A program made the position numbers and the translations under genes. From Mycolicibacterium senegalense (GTDB lineage Bacteria; Actinomycetota; Actinomycetes; Mycobacteriales; Mycobacteriaceae), in contig NZ_CP081000.1 in NCBI RefSeq assembly GCF_019645875.1, forward strand, positions 3,844,001 to 3,908,000: 64,000 bases of DNA, in the 5' to 3' direction. The notes beneath the pieces were generated by a model. That model searched no databases. It saw only the letters and a program-made list of their open reading frames with translations, and had not been told where the DNA came from. Positions within the stretch are counted from its first letter, which is position 1; each line of letters begins with the position of its first letter. Positions 18,213 to 26,815 of this stretch are shown one piece after another.

Positions 18213-20458
18213 GACTTGTCCAGGTACTCGACCCGGTCGGTGTTCACGAACTGCGCTGCCAGCAGATCCATTCCGGGATCGTGCGGGCTCTGTTCGTACC
18301 GTCGCTCGCAGAACTCCCTTGCCTCCTGGATCACTTCCAGATGATCACGCAGGGACAGGAAGCGCAGGTTGATGGCGCGCCCGGACTGGTTGAGGCCCAG
18401 CACATCTCCCTCCCGACGCTCATCGAGGTCGAGATCGGCGAGTGCAAAACCGTCCAGGGTCGCCGCCACGGCCTTGATCCGCTCACCTGCCTTGGAGGTC
18501 TCCGGCAGGCGGGTGGCCAGCAGGCACAAGCTGGGATGCTGCCCGCGACCGATCCGCCCGCGCAGCTGGTGCAGCTGGCTGACGCCGAACCGGTCGGCGT
18601 CCATCACCACCATCATGGTCGCATTGGGCACGTCGACGCCGACCTCGATCACGGTGGTGCACACCAGCACATCGATCTCGCCGGCTCGAAACAGCCCCAT
18701 CACCGCGTCCTTCTCATCACCGGATAGCCGGCCGTGCATGAGCCCGAGCCGTAAGCCAGACAGCGGGCCCGTACTCAACCGGTCGAACAGGTCGATCACG
18801 GTGATGGGCGGTGGGCCGCCGCGGTTGTCGTTCTTGTCGGCGGGTTTGTCCGATTCGTCGATACGGGAGGCCACCACGTAGGCCTGCCGGCCGGCGTCGA
18901 CCTCCTCGCGAATCCGGGCCCAGGCCCGGTCCAGCCAGGACGGCTGCTGTGAGACGAAGATGGTGTTGGTGGCGATGGGTTGCCGACCGCGGGGCAGCTC
19001 GCGCAGCGTCGACGTCTCCAGGTCGCCGTACACCGTGAGCGCCACCGTGCGCGGAATCGGCGTGGCCGTCATCACCAGCAGATGCGGAGTCAGGCCATCA
19101 CGTGCCTTGGCGCGCAACGTATCCCGCTGCTCCACTCCGAAGCGGTGCTGTTCGTCGACGACCACCATGCCCAGGTTGTGGAACTCGACGGCCTCCTGCA
19201 GCAGTGCGTGCGTGCCGACGACGATGCCGGCCTGCCCCGCCGCCACCTGGGCGCGCACCGCGCGCTTCTGCGGTGCCGTCATCGACCCGGTGAGCAGCGC
19301 GACACCGGTTGCCGTCTCGGCACCGCCGAGTTCCCCCGCCATCGCCAGCGGCCCCAGCACGTCACGGATGGAGCGCGCATGTTGGGCCGCAAGGACTTCG
19401 GTGGGTGCCAACAAGGCGCATTGATAGCCCGCGTCGACCATCTGCAACATCGCCAGCACCGACACGATGGTCTTACCCGAACCCACCTCACCCTGCAGCA
19501 TCCGGTTCATCGGGCGGGTCGAGGCCAGCTCGCCCGAGATCACCTCCAGCACTTCGGATTGCCCGGCAGTCAACTCGAAAGGCATCCGGGCGCGCATCGC
19601 AGCGGCCAGTCCGTGATCGACGGGTGGTGCGGCAGGGCCGGATTCGCTCAGCTCGCTGTAGCGCCGGCCCACCAATGCCCACTGGAGTCCGATGGCTTCG
19701 TCGAATGTGAGCCGCTCCTGGGCGCGTTCGCGCTCGAGGGTGTTCTGCGCCAGATGGATCGCCCGCAGTGCCTCGTCTTCGGTCATCAGATTGTGTTCGC
19801 GCACAAATGATTCCGGTAGCGGATCGGGAACCGGGTCGAGGACGTCGAGCGTCTGCCGCACACACGCGTAGATGTCCCAGCTCTGCACCTTGGCCGATGC
19901 CGGATAGATCGGGAAGAAGTCTCGCTCGAACTCGGCCAGCATCTCCTCCCCGGTAGCTCCCGATGCCGAGGCGATGGTTTTGAGCGACTTGGTCCCGATC
20001 TGCTTGCCAGACGGGGCGTTGAGGACCAGGAAGGCCGGGTGGTCCAACTGGAGGTTGTTGCGGAAGTACTTGACCTCGCCGGAGAGCATGAGCCGCGTAC
20101 CGGTCGGCAACTTGTCGACCATCCATCCGGCGTTGAAGAACGTCGCCGTCACGGTGGGCCGATGCTCGCCCAAGGTGACCCGCAACCACGTTCGGCTCTT
20201 CGGCCGGCCCGTCTTCTTGCTGAAGGTCGGCTTCATCTCGCCGGTTTTGGTTTCGGTGATCACCTCGATGAACGTGACGTGCTCGCCCTCTTCAAAGTCG
20301 AGAGCCTCGCCCTCGCCACGCACTGACATCCCGTCGCTGTACTTGCGGGGATAGTGCCGCAGCAGATCGTTGACGGTGACGATGCCGAAGTGTTCTTCGA
20401 GAGGCTTGGCGGCGCGGGCGCCGAGCACGAAATCGAGACGGTCGCTGAGGCTGACCAC
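18209..20458 (-). CDS. recG: ATP-dependent DNA helicase RecG
   Basis: Branch-migrating helicase that remodels stalled forks and Holliday junctions. The 749 residues comprise an N-terminal wedge/OB domain (HYPRKYSD and VRGEGEALDF region), helicase motif I GEVGSGKT, motif II DEQHRFGVEQR, motif III MTATPIPRT, and the C-terminal motifs LMHGRLSGDEKD and QLRGRIGRG. The GTG start overlaps the stop of the upstream DhaL-domain gene (TAGTG), and its own stop overlaps the HNH nuclease start, giving a tightly coupled three-gene operon. Confidence 0.97.
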   Translation of the reverse strand: MVSLSDRLDFVLGARAAKPLEEHFGIVTVNDLLRHYPRKYSDGMSVRGEGEALDFEEGEHVTFIEVITETKTGEMKPTFSKKTGRPKSRTWLRVTLGEHRPTVTATFFNAGWMVDKLPTGTRLMLSGEVKYFRNNLQLDHPAFLVLNAPSGKQIGTKSLKTIASASGATGEEMLAEFERDFFPIYPASAKVQSWDIYACVRQTLDVLDPVPDPLPESFVREHNLMTEDEALRAIHLAQNTLERERAQERLTFDEAIGLQWALVGRRYSELSESGPAAPPVDHGLAAAMRARMPFELTAGQSEVLEVISGELASTRPMNRMLQGEVGSGKTIVSVLAMLQMVDAGYQCALLAPTEVLAAQHARSIRDVLGPLAMAGELGGAETATGVALLTGSMTAPQKRAVRAQVAAGQAGIVVGTHALLQEAVEFHNLGMVVVDEQHRFGVEQRDTLRAKARDGLTPHLLVMTATPIPRTVALTVYGDLETSTLRELPRGRQPIATNTIFVSQQPSWLDRAWARIREEVDAGRQAYVVASRIDESDKPADKNDNRGGPPPITVIDLFDRLSTGPLSGLRLGLMHGRLSGDEKDAVMGLFRAGEIDVLVCTTVIEVGVDVPNATMMVVMDADRFGVSQLHQLRGRIGRGQHPSLCLLATRLPETSKAGERIKAVAATLDGFALADLDLDERREGDVLGLNQSGRAINLRFLSLRDHLEVIQEAREFCERRYEQSPHDPGMDLLAAQFVNTDRVEYLDKS

Positions 20459-22098
20459 TACTCCACCCCAATCAGCAGGGCGTCGCCCCGGTGGCCCGTG
20501 TGATAGGTGACCAACTCGGCGCCGAGGTGCTCGCGATGAACGTGCGCCTGCAGTGCCTCGCCCACGGCACCGTCCACACCATCACCGGTCAGCACCGTGA
20601 TCAATTCTCCGCCCGCCACCATCAGCAGGTCGATCAATCCGGCTGCGGCCGTGGTGATATCAGACCCCACAATCAGCACCTCGTCGCCCGCGATACCGAG
20701 CCCGTCGCCCGGCTTGCAGGCACCCGCCCACGTCAGCGCCTCTTCGCTGGCGATCCGCACCGTCCCGTGCCGTGCGCCGGCGGCGGCCCGCGCCATGGTG
20801 TACCCGTCATCGACGGCTTGTCTGCTCTCGTCGTGGACCGCCAGCGCGGCCAGACCCTGCACCATCGACCCGGCCGGCACCGGCACGACATCGATACCGC
20901 GCCCGATCGCCGCCGTGCAGCCGGCCACCAGCTCCTCCGCGGCCACATAGCCGTTGGGCAGCACCATGATCTGGGCCGCCCCCACGTCGATCAAGGCACG
21001 CAACAACTGCTGTGCGCTGATGGGTTCGTCCGCCTTGGGCCGCAACACGTGCGCTCCCTCGCCGGCGAACAATTCGACGCCGCCGTCCCCGTCGACGACA
21101 GCCAGCACGGCCCGCTCACGGGCCCAGCCCCCCGCCGGAGTGAGGCCGGGGCCCACCGTCAGGGCGGTGATCTGGATGCGGCTCAGCGTCCCGACGGCCA
21201 GCCCGGCCTCGACCGCGGCCCCGGCGTCGTCGAGGTGGACGTGCACCGAGTACTGGTCGTTGCCGGAAGCGGCGATCGCGACCGACTCACCCATCTGCTC
21301 GAGCGCCGCCCGTAACCCCTCGACGGCGGGAGCGCCACAGCCCGTCAGCAGATACATCACCTCGAACTGCGGTGGGGCGTCACCGACGGCAAGGTCGGCC
21401 GGCGCCGGCGGAGCCTGCGGTGAGGACGGTGCGTACACCGGCCGGCGGGGCGCATGCCCCACCAACGTCGCCGTCATCGCGTCGAGCAGAACCAGCAGAC
21501 CGCGCCCACCCGAATCGACCACACCGGCCTTGGCCAGCACGTCGAGTTGCTCCGGTGTGCGGTCCAGCGCGGTGGCCGCGGCATCACCCGCTGCCGCGGC
21601 CGCGTCAGCTACGTCGCCGCCTTCGGCCGCGCAGCGCTCGGCGGCCTGGGCCGCGGCCTCCAGCACCGACACGATGGTGCCCGGTACGGGCTCACCCATC
21701 GACGTACCGGCCAGGGCGGCCGCATGGCGCAGCGCCGCGCCCAGCAGCGCGGCGTCCACCATGGGCAGATCCCCGTCACGCCGGGCCGCGGCGTTGGTGA
21801 TCGCCTCGGCCAGACCGAGCAGAATCTGCGACAGGATCACCCCGGAGTTGCCGCGGGCCCCCTGTAACGCGCCGGCCGCCAGCGCGCTCGCCAGCGCCGG
21901 AATGTCCCCGTCAACCGGTTCGGCGTCGATATGCGCCCATGCCGAACGCATCGTGAACAGCATGTTTGTCCCGGTGTCGGCATCGGCCACCGGGAAAACG
22001 TTGAGCCGGTTGATCTCGTCGGTATGGCTGATCAGGTCATCGACGGCGGTGTGGGCCCAGGCACGCAGAGCGGGGCCATCCAGCCGTCGAGCCGACAT
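20458..22098 (-). CDS. DhaL (DAK2) domain protein, FakA/YloV-like
   Basis: A 546-residue protein with an N-terminal DhaL nucleotide-binding domain (NVFPVADADTGTNM supplies the Mg-binding Asp residues; ARGNSGVILSQIL follows) and the long C-terminal DUF1949/DegV-partner region of FakA-type proteins. In Firmicutes FakA phosphorylates fatty acids bound to FakB. No fakB is visible here, so the substrate is uncertain. The start is ATG 22096-22098 with GGGAGG just upstream; a TTG four codons earlier is less likely. It lies first in the operon with recG. Confidence 0.87.
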   Translation of the reverse strand: MSARRLDGPALRAWAHTAVDDLISHTDEINRLNVFPVADADTGTNMLFTMRSAWAHIDAEPVDGDIPALASALAAGALQGARGNSGVILSQILLGLAEAITNAAARRDGDLPMVDAALLGAALRHAAALAGTSMGEPVPGTIVSVLEAAAQAAERCAAEGGDVADAAAAAGDAAATALDRTPEQLDVLAKAGVVDSGGRGLLVLLDAMTATLVGHAPRRPVYAPSSPQAPPAPADLAVGDAPPQFEVMYLLTGCGAPAVEGLRAALEQMGESVAIAASGNDQYSVHVHLDDAGAAVEAGLAVGTLSRIQITALTVGPGLTPAGGWARERAVLAVVDGDGGVELFAGEGAHVLRPKADEPISAQQLLRALIDVGAAQIMVLPNGYVAAEELVAGCTAAIGRGIDVVPVPAGSMVQGLAALAVHDESRQAVDDGYTMARAAAGARHGTVRIASEEALTWAGACKPGDGLGIAGDEVLIVGSDITTAAAGLIDLLMVAGGELITVLTGDGVDGAVGEALQAHVHREHLGAELVTYHTGHRGDALLIGVE

Positions 22099-22248
22099 CG
22101 GACCTCCCAATCCCCATCAGATCCCACAGAATGGCGCGACCGTCCCCCGCAGCCACCGCCGTGGGCGCCAGCCTATCGAGTTGCGGCGACACACTTGATC
22201 AGAGCACCGTCAGCTGTGGACAACCTGGCGTCGTGTTCACGGGCCGTT

Positions 22249-22277
22249 TTGGCGATCCCCTGAGGTCCCGGTATTCT
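22249..22277 (+). promoter_or_regulatory. Probable SigA-type promoter of rpmB
   Basis: TTGGCG (22249-22254) and TATTCT (22272-22277) are separated by 17 bp, which fits a housekeeping promoter. It would give a 5' untranslated region of about 75 nt before rpmB, containing a GC-rich inverted sequence (22290-22325). Confidence 0.55.
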
Positions 22278-22358
22278 GATCAGGTTGTCGGGCTGAGCCC
22301 CGCCGTTTCCGGCGAGCGGGCCCAGACCCCCAAGGACTGAATTCGAGGAGTTGTTGAT

Positions 22359-22553
22359 ATGGCTGCCGTGTGCGATATCTGCGGAAAGGCCCCGGGCTTC
22401 GGCAAGTCGGTGTCGCACTCGCATCGGCGGACCAGCCGACGCTGGGATCCGAACATCCAGTCGGTGCGCGCGGTCGCGCGTCCGGGTGGCAACAAGCAGC
22501 GCGTGAATGCCTGCACCTCCTGCATAAAGGCCGGCAAGGTCTCGCGCGGCTGA
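22359..22553 (+). CDS. rpmB: 50S ribosomal protein L28, zinc-binding type
   Basis: A 64-residue L28 with two CxxC pairs (Cys5/Cys8 in VCDICGK and Cys52/Cys55 in CTSCIK), so it is the zinc-ribbon (C+) form. Actinobacteria often hold a cysteine-free paralogue elsewhere that replaces it under zinc starvation. GAGGAG stands in front of the ATG with normal spacing. It is monocistronic and divergent from the DhaL-domain gene. Confidence 0.96.
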   Translation: MAAVCDICGKAPGFGKSVSHSHRRTSRRWDPNIQSVRAVARPGGNKQRVNACTSCIKAGKVSRG

Positions 22554-22586
22554 CGTCGCGCACCTCATCATCTGCGCGACAATTCC

Positions 22587-22612
22587 GTTTATCTGAGGTC
22601 ACGGCGGGGTAT
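22587..22612 (+). promoter_or_regulatory. SigF-type promoter before the proline-rich lipoprotein
   Basis: GTTT (22587-22590), a 16-base spacer, then a perfect GGGTAT (22607-22612). Transcription would begin around 22619, only about five bases ahead of the ATG at 22624. It matches the SigF consensus at both elements. Confidence 0.6.
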
Positions 22613-22623
22613 CTCCCGCCGTT

Positions 22624-22983
22624 ATGACCCCATGTCGTGCATCACACACACCGCTCTATGCGTTTGCTGCTGCCGTCGCGGTCGGCTCGATACTGACCGC
22701 GTGCGGTGGCACCGCCTCCGAGGACGATACGACCACGTCGGAGAGCCCTACAACCACCGAGGCGCCCGTGACCTCGGAAGACCCGGCCACCGAAACCGAG
22801 ACCACGGTGATCGAGACCCCGGTATCGCCCGGGCCTGCATCGCCGCCGGCCGAGATGCCCGGCCCGCCGACCGAAGGCGACGGCGACGTGACCGTACAGA
22901 TTCCGTCACCGGGCATCCCTTCGCCCCCGCCGGTACCGGCCCCGCCGGCCATCCCCGCCCCGCCGGCAGTGCCGATGCCCTGA
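22624..22983 (+). CDS. Small Thr/Pro-rich lipoprotein
   Basis: A 119-residue exported protein. The signal peptide ends in the lipobox ILTAC with the acylated Cys at residue 27. The rest is low-complexity: an acidic Thr/Glu/Ser stretch (residues ~30-65), then a Pro/Ala/Ile stretch (SPPPVPAPPAIPAPP) up to the end. No folded domain is apparent; it could be a cell-wall spacer or surface protein. The start is supported by the signal peptide and the closely placed SigF-like promoter. It is convergent with ung. Confidence 0.75.
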   Translation: MTPCRASHTPLYAFAAAVAVGSILTACGGTASEDDTTTSESPTTTEAPVTSEDPATETETTVIETPVSPGPASPPAEMPGPPTEGDGDVTVQIPSPGIPSPPPVPAPPAIPAPPAVPMP

Positions 22984-22986
22984 TTC

Positions 22987-23697
22987 TCAGGGCAGCCGCC
23001 AGTCGATCGGGTCGGCACCCTTGTGCTGCAACAGCTCGTTGGCACGGCTGAACGGGCGCGATCCGAAGAAGCCGCGCGACGCCGACAGCGGCGACGGATG
23101 CGGCGATTCGATCGTCACGCAGTCGCCTTCGGCCAGTAGTGGTTTCAGCGTGGACGCGTCACGGCCCCAGAGCACCGCCACCAACGGTTGATCGCGGGCG
23201 ACCAGCGCCCGGATGGCACACTCTGTCACCGCTTCCCAGCCCTTGCCGCGATGGGAGGCCGGAGCGCCGGGAGCCACCGTCAGCACCCTGTTGAGAAGCA
23301 TCACGCCTTGTTCGGCCCACGGCGTGAGGTCACCGTTGGCCGGCGACGGGTAGCCCAGATCCGCGGTGTACTCGGTGAAGATGTTCGTCAGGCTGCGCGG
23401 CAGCGGTCGGACATCGGCGCCCACCGAGAAACTGAGGCCGACAGCATGCCCCGGCGTCGGATACGGATCCTGACCGACGATCAGCACGCGCACCTTGTCG
23501 AACGGAAAAGTGAAGGCGCGCAGGACATTCTGACCGGTGGGCAGATAGCGTCTGCCGGCCGCCAGTTCGGCCCTGAGGAACTCCCCCATCTTCGCGACGT
23601 GCGCGCCTACCGGCTCGAGTGCGCGGGCCCAGCCGTCCTCGACCAGTTCATTCAGGGGACGTGCACCTGTTGAATTGGTTGTCGCATCCGCAGTCAC
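22987..23697 (-). CDS. ung: Uracil-DNA glycosylase
   Basis: Removes uracil from DNA. The 236-residue family-1 UDG has the water-activating loop VGQDPYPTPGHAVGLSF (catalytic Asp) near residue 78 and the C-terminal minor-groove loop HPSPLSASRGFFG with its catalytic His. Both are intact. It is the first gene downstream of thiL on the minus strand, with a 24-bp gap. Confidence 0.97.
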   Translation of the reverse strand: MTADATTNSTGARPLNELVEDGWARALEPVGAHVAKMGEFLRAELAAGRRYLPTGQNVLRAFTFPFDKVRVLIVGQDPYPTPGHAVGLSFSVGADVRPLPRSLTNIFTEYTADLGYPSPANGDLTPWAEQGVMLLNRVLTVAPGAPASHRGKGWEAVTECAIRALVARDQPLVAVLWGRDASTLKPLLAEGDCVTIESPHPSPLSASRGFFGSRPFSRANELLQHKGADPIDWRLP

Positions 23698-23721
23698 AGA
23701 AAGCCAACTTAGCCTGACTGC

Positions 23722-24705
23722 TCAGTCAAACGATTGCCATCCCGCACGACCCGCCCACGGCGCGCCGTCCACGAGCACCGCAGCCGGGCCTTCGAGCACT
23801 CGGCCGATGGCGCGCCACCCGGGGGGCACCGCGCCTGGGAACGTCGCCGCCAGTGCGTGGTCCTCACCGCCACCGAGCACCCACTCCCACGGGTCGGCAT
23901 CCACTGCTGCGGCAGCCTCGGCCACCACCTGCCTGTCGCCCTCGAGAAGGCCGCGGTCCACGTCGATGCCGACCCCCGAAGCCGCGGCGATGTGGCCCAG
24001 GTCGGCGAGCAATCCGTCGGACACATCGGTCATCGAGGTGGCCCCCGCCTCGGCCGCCCGGGCGCCCTGCCCGTAGGGCGGCTGCGGGGTCAGATGCCGC
24101 TGCCGCAGTTCGGTGAACCCGTCGACGCCACCGAGCAGCAGCGCGTATCCCGCCGCCGAGCAACCCAGCTCGCCGACCACCGCCACGGTGTCGCCGGGCT
24201 GGGCACCGCTGCGGCACACCGGTTCCCGCCCACCGAGATCGCCGAGCACGGTGACCGATATCACCCACAGCGGAGCGCTCACCAAGTCTCCCCCGGCGAT
24301 GCTCGCGCCCAGCCGGCGCGCTTCGTCCCACAGACCGTCGGCCAGTTCCGCACTGGCGCTGACCGACGTCTCCGACGGTGCCCCGAACGCCACCACGAAG
24401 GCGGTGCTACGACCCCCCATCGCTTCGATGTCGGCGGCGTTCTGGGCGATCGCCTTGCGCCCGATGTCGTGCGGCGTCGACCAATCCAGCCGGAAATGGC
24501 GGTCCTGGATAAGCATGTCGGTGGAGACCACCGCGCGGCCGTCGGCCACCGTCACCACGGCTGCGTCATCGCCGGGGCCCAACGTCACCGCGTCGGCCTG
24601 CGTGCGGCCTGCCACCAAGCGGTCGATGACGACGAATTCCCCGGCTCCCCCCAGCGTGTCGTCGTTGTCGTCACCGGAACCGCTCCCGATGGTCTCGCCC
24701 GTCAT
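23722..24705 (-). CDS. thiL: Thiamine-monophosphate kinase
   Basis: Last step of thiamine pyrophosphate synthesis (TMP + ATP to TPP). A 327-residue PurM-like ATPase with LGPGDDAAVV (metal-binding Asp pair) near residue 45, VSTDMLIQDRHF, IAGGDLVSAPLW, and MTDVSDGLLADLGHIA near residue 215. The ATG at 24703-24705 is preceded by GGAGG five bases upstream; the frame stays open for 13 more codons without support. The first ~15 residues are a Gly/Ser/Asp-rich extension. Confidence 0.94.
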   Translation of the reverse strand: MTGETIGSGSGDDNDDTLGGAGEFVVIDRLVAGRTQADAVTLGPGDDAAVVTVADGRAVVSTDMLIQDRHFRLDWSTPHDIGRKAIAQNAADIEAMGGRSTAFVVAFGAPSETSVSASAELADGLWDEARRLGASIAGGDLVSAPLWVISVTVLGDLGGREPVCRSGAQPGDTVAVVGELGCSAAGYALLLGGVDGFTELRQRHLTPQPPYGQGARAAEAGATSMTDVSDGLLADLGHIAAASGVGIDVDRGLLEGDRQVVAEAAAAVDADPWEWVLGGGEDHALAATFPGAVPPGWRAIGRVLEGPAAVLVDGAPWAGRAGWQSFD

Positions 24706-24811
24706 GTGGCCTCCTGCCGGTCGGCTGCCGCGTCCTGAACCCAAACCCGACCTGCGGTACGTTTGGTGCCTGCGGCCAGCAGTTTATGCAGCGAGATGGA
24801 GGAGACAGCCG

Positions 24812-25054
24812 GTGGTGGAGGCTTACGTGCTGATCCAGACGGAGGTGGGCCGCGCCGAAGTCGTCGCCAAACAACTCGCCGGGCTGCCGGGCGTGGTGTC
24901 CGCGGAATACGTGACCGGGCCCTATGACGTGGTGTTGCGCGTGAGCGCCGAGACATTGACGGCATTGCGGTCCGATGTGGTCCCCGCCGTACAGCAGGTG
25001 CCGGGAATCACGCGGACCCTGACCTGTCCGATCGCCCCGGCCGGGCACCCATAG
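24812..25054 (+). CDS. Stand-alone AsnC/Lrp ligand-binding (RAM) domain protein
   Basis: An 80-residue protein consisting only of the effector-binding domain of Lrp/AsnC regulators (AYVLIQTEVGRAEVVAKQL, then VSAEYVTGPYDVVLRV). It lacks the helix-turn-helix. Such proteins form dimer-of-dimer rings and bind amino acids. GTG 24812 is favoured by GGAGGAG seven bases upstream. DUF3515 follows after 10 bp. Regulation of a partner or ligand sensing is inferred from the family only. Confidence 0.85.
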   Translation: MVEAYVLIQTEVGRAEVVAKQLAGLPGVVSAEYVTGPYDVVLRVSAETLTALRSDVVPAVQQVPGITRTLTCPIAPAGHP

Positions 25055-25064
25055 AGTTGGTGGG

Positions 25065-25628
25065 GTGACCGACTCGCACGCCGCCGACGGACCGCCCCGG
25101 GCCTTGCTCATCGCGGCGGTTGTCGTCGCGGTCTCGGTGCTGATCACCGTCCTCGGCATCGCCGCGTCCCGGCAACAGTCCCCCTCGCAGCAGCCCGTGG
25201 CCATCCCGGCGATACCGGCACCCCAGGCCGAGAGCAGCCAGTGCCACGACCTGCTGGCGGCGCTGCCCGAGCAGCTCGGCGATTTCCGCCGGGCACCGAC
25301 CGTTGACCCGACGCCGCCTGCCACCGCGGCATGGCGCGCCGAGCCGGACACCGAACCCGTGGTGCTGAGGTGCGGGCTGGAACGCCCGGCCGATTTCGTC
25401 GTGGGCACGCCGCTGCAGGTGGTCGACGAGGTCCAGTGGTTCCGGGTGGGCGAAGCCGGCCCGGCCGCCGACGATCAGGGCCGCAGCACGTGGTACGCGG
25501 TGGACCGCCCGGTGTACGTCGCGTTGACGCTGCCGGCCGGGTCCGGGCCGACACCAATTCAGCAGATCTCCGGCCAGATCGCCCGCACGATGGGCGCCCA
25601 GGAGCCGGCACCGGGACCGCCGCGCTGA
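25065..25628 (+). CDS. DUF3515 family exported protein
   Basis: A 187-residue actinobacterial protein with one N-terminal hydrophobic helix (residues ~13-35), then an extracytoplasmic domain that begins SSQCHDLLAALPEQLGDFRR and contains a second Cys (VLRCGLERP). This is the DUF3515 pattern and the pair may form a disulfide. The GTG start sits eight bases after a TAGAGT (25052-25057), so it may be translated leaderless as well as from the upstream gene's transcript. It is convergent with ddl. The function is unknown. Confidence 0.85.
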   Translation: MTDSHAADGPPRALLIAAVVVAVSVLITVLGIAASRQQSPSQQPVAIPAIPAPQAESSQCHDLLAALPEQLGDFRRAPTVDPTPPATAAWRAEPDTEPVVLRCGLERPADFVVGTPLQVVDEVQWFRVGEAGPAADDQGRSTWYAVDRPVYVALTLPAGSGPTPIQQISGQIARTMGAQEPAPGPPR

Positions 25629-25632
25629 AGGT

Positions 25633-26754
25633 TCAGCGCAAGCCGGTTCCGCGCGCGAGCGCGGTCTCGACCATCGCGGTCAGCAAGGTCGGGTAGTCGA
25701 CGCCGCTGGCGGCCCACATCCGCGGGAACATCGAGATGGTGGTGAATCCCGGCATGGTGTTGATCTCGTTGATCACCGGCCCGTCGTCGGTGAGGAAGAA
25801 GTCGACGCGGGCCAGCCCCTGGCAGTCGATCGCGGTGAAGGCACGCACGGCCAACCGACGGATCTCCTCGGAGATCTCGTCGTCAACCTTGGCGGGCACA
25901 TCCAATTCGGCTGCATCTTCGAGGTATTTCGTGGCGAAGTCGTAGAAGCCGTCCTCGCGTCCGCGCACACCGGCCACCCGGATCTCGCCCACAGTGCTGG
26001 CTTCGATCCGGCCGTCGGGGAATTCCAGTACGCCGCATTCCAATTCGCGGCCGGGGATGGCGGCCTCGACGATCACCTTCGGGTCGTGGCGGCGCGCGAG
26101 TTCGATCGCCGCGGGCAGTTCATCCCACGCCGCGACCCGGCTCACGCCGATCGAGGATCCACCCCGGGCCGGTTTGACGAACACCGGCAGGCCGAGTCGT
26201 TCGCGGTGTTCGAGGTCGAGGGTGGATTCGCTGGGACGCAACACCACGAAGTCGCCGATCGGCAAGTTCTCGGCGACCAGAAGCTTCTTGGTGAATTCCT
26301 TGTCCATTCCCGCGGCGCTGGACAGCACACCGGAGCCCACGTACGGGATCCCGGCCAGTTCCAGCAGTCCTTGGATGGTGCCGTCCTCGCCGTAGGGGCC
26401 GTGCAACACCGGGAAGACCACGTCGACAGCGGCCAACAGCTCGCCGGGCCCGTGGCTCAGCGCCAGCAGCTGGCCGCTGCGGTTCGGAGCGGCGGGCAAC
26501 GCGAGCTCGGTGCCCGATGTCTCGGTGACCTCGGGCAACCGGCCGTCGCTGATCGCGAGGGTCTCGGGGCTTCCGTCGGTCAACATCCACGAGCCGTCCG
26601 GGGTGATCCCGACGGCGACGACCTCGTACCGCTGCGGGTCGAGATTGCGCAGGATGCTGCCCGCCGACACGCATGAGATCGCGTGCTCGGAGCTACGCCC
26701 GCCGTAGACGACGGCGACGCGGGTGCGGGATCCGGTCTGATTGCGGGCACTCAC
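25633..26754 (-). CDS. ddl: D-alanine–D-alanine ligase
   Basis: Makes the D-Ala-D-Ala dipeptide for peptidoglycan and is the target of cycloserine. The 373-residue ATP-grasp enzyme has VAVVYGGRSSEHAISCVSA at the N-terminus, the ATP-binding KPARGGSSIGVSRV, and the metal-binding FLTDDGPVINEINTMPGFT near the end. GTG start at 26752-26754. It follows the PLP enzyme and gpsA in a same-strand run. Confidence 0.97.
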   Translation of the reverse strand: MSARNQTGSRTRVAVVYGGRSSEHAISCVSAGSILRNLDPQRYEVVAVGITPDGSWMLTDGSPETLAISDGRLPEVTETSGTELALPAAPNRSGQLLALSHGPGELLAAVDVVFPVLHGPYGEDGTIQGLLELAGIPYVGSGVLSSAAGMDKEFTKKLLVAENLPIGDFVVLRPSESTLDLEHRERLGLPVFVKPARGGSSIGVSRVAAWDELPAAIELARRHDPKVIVEAAIPGRELECGVLEFPDGRIEASTVGEIRVAGVRGREDGFYDFATKYLEDAAELDVPAKVDDEISEEIRRLAVRAFTAIDCQGLARVDFFLTDDGPVINEINTMPGFTTISMFPRMWAASGVDYPTLLTAMVETALARGTGLR

Positions 26755-26815
26755 AAACTAGAGAGGCTACCGTCCCGGGCGGTCCCTGCCTGTCGGCGCA
26801 TCCTGACCTGGGGTT

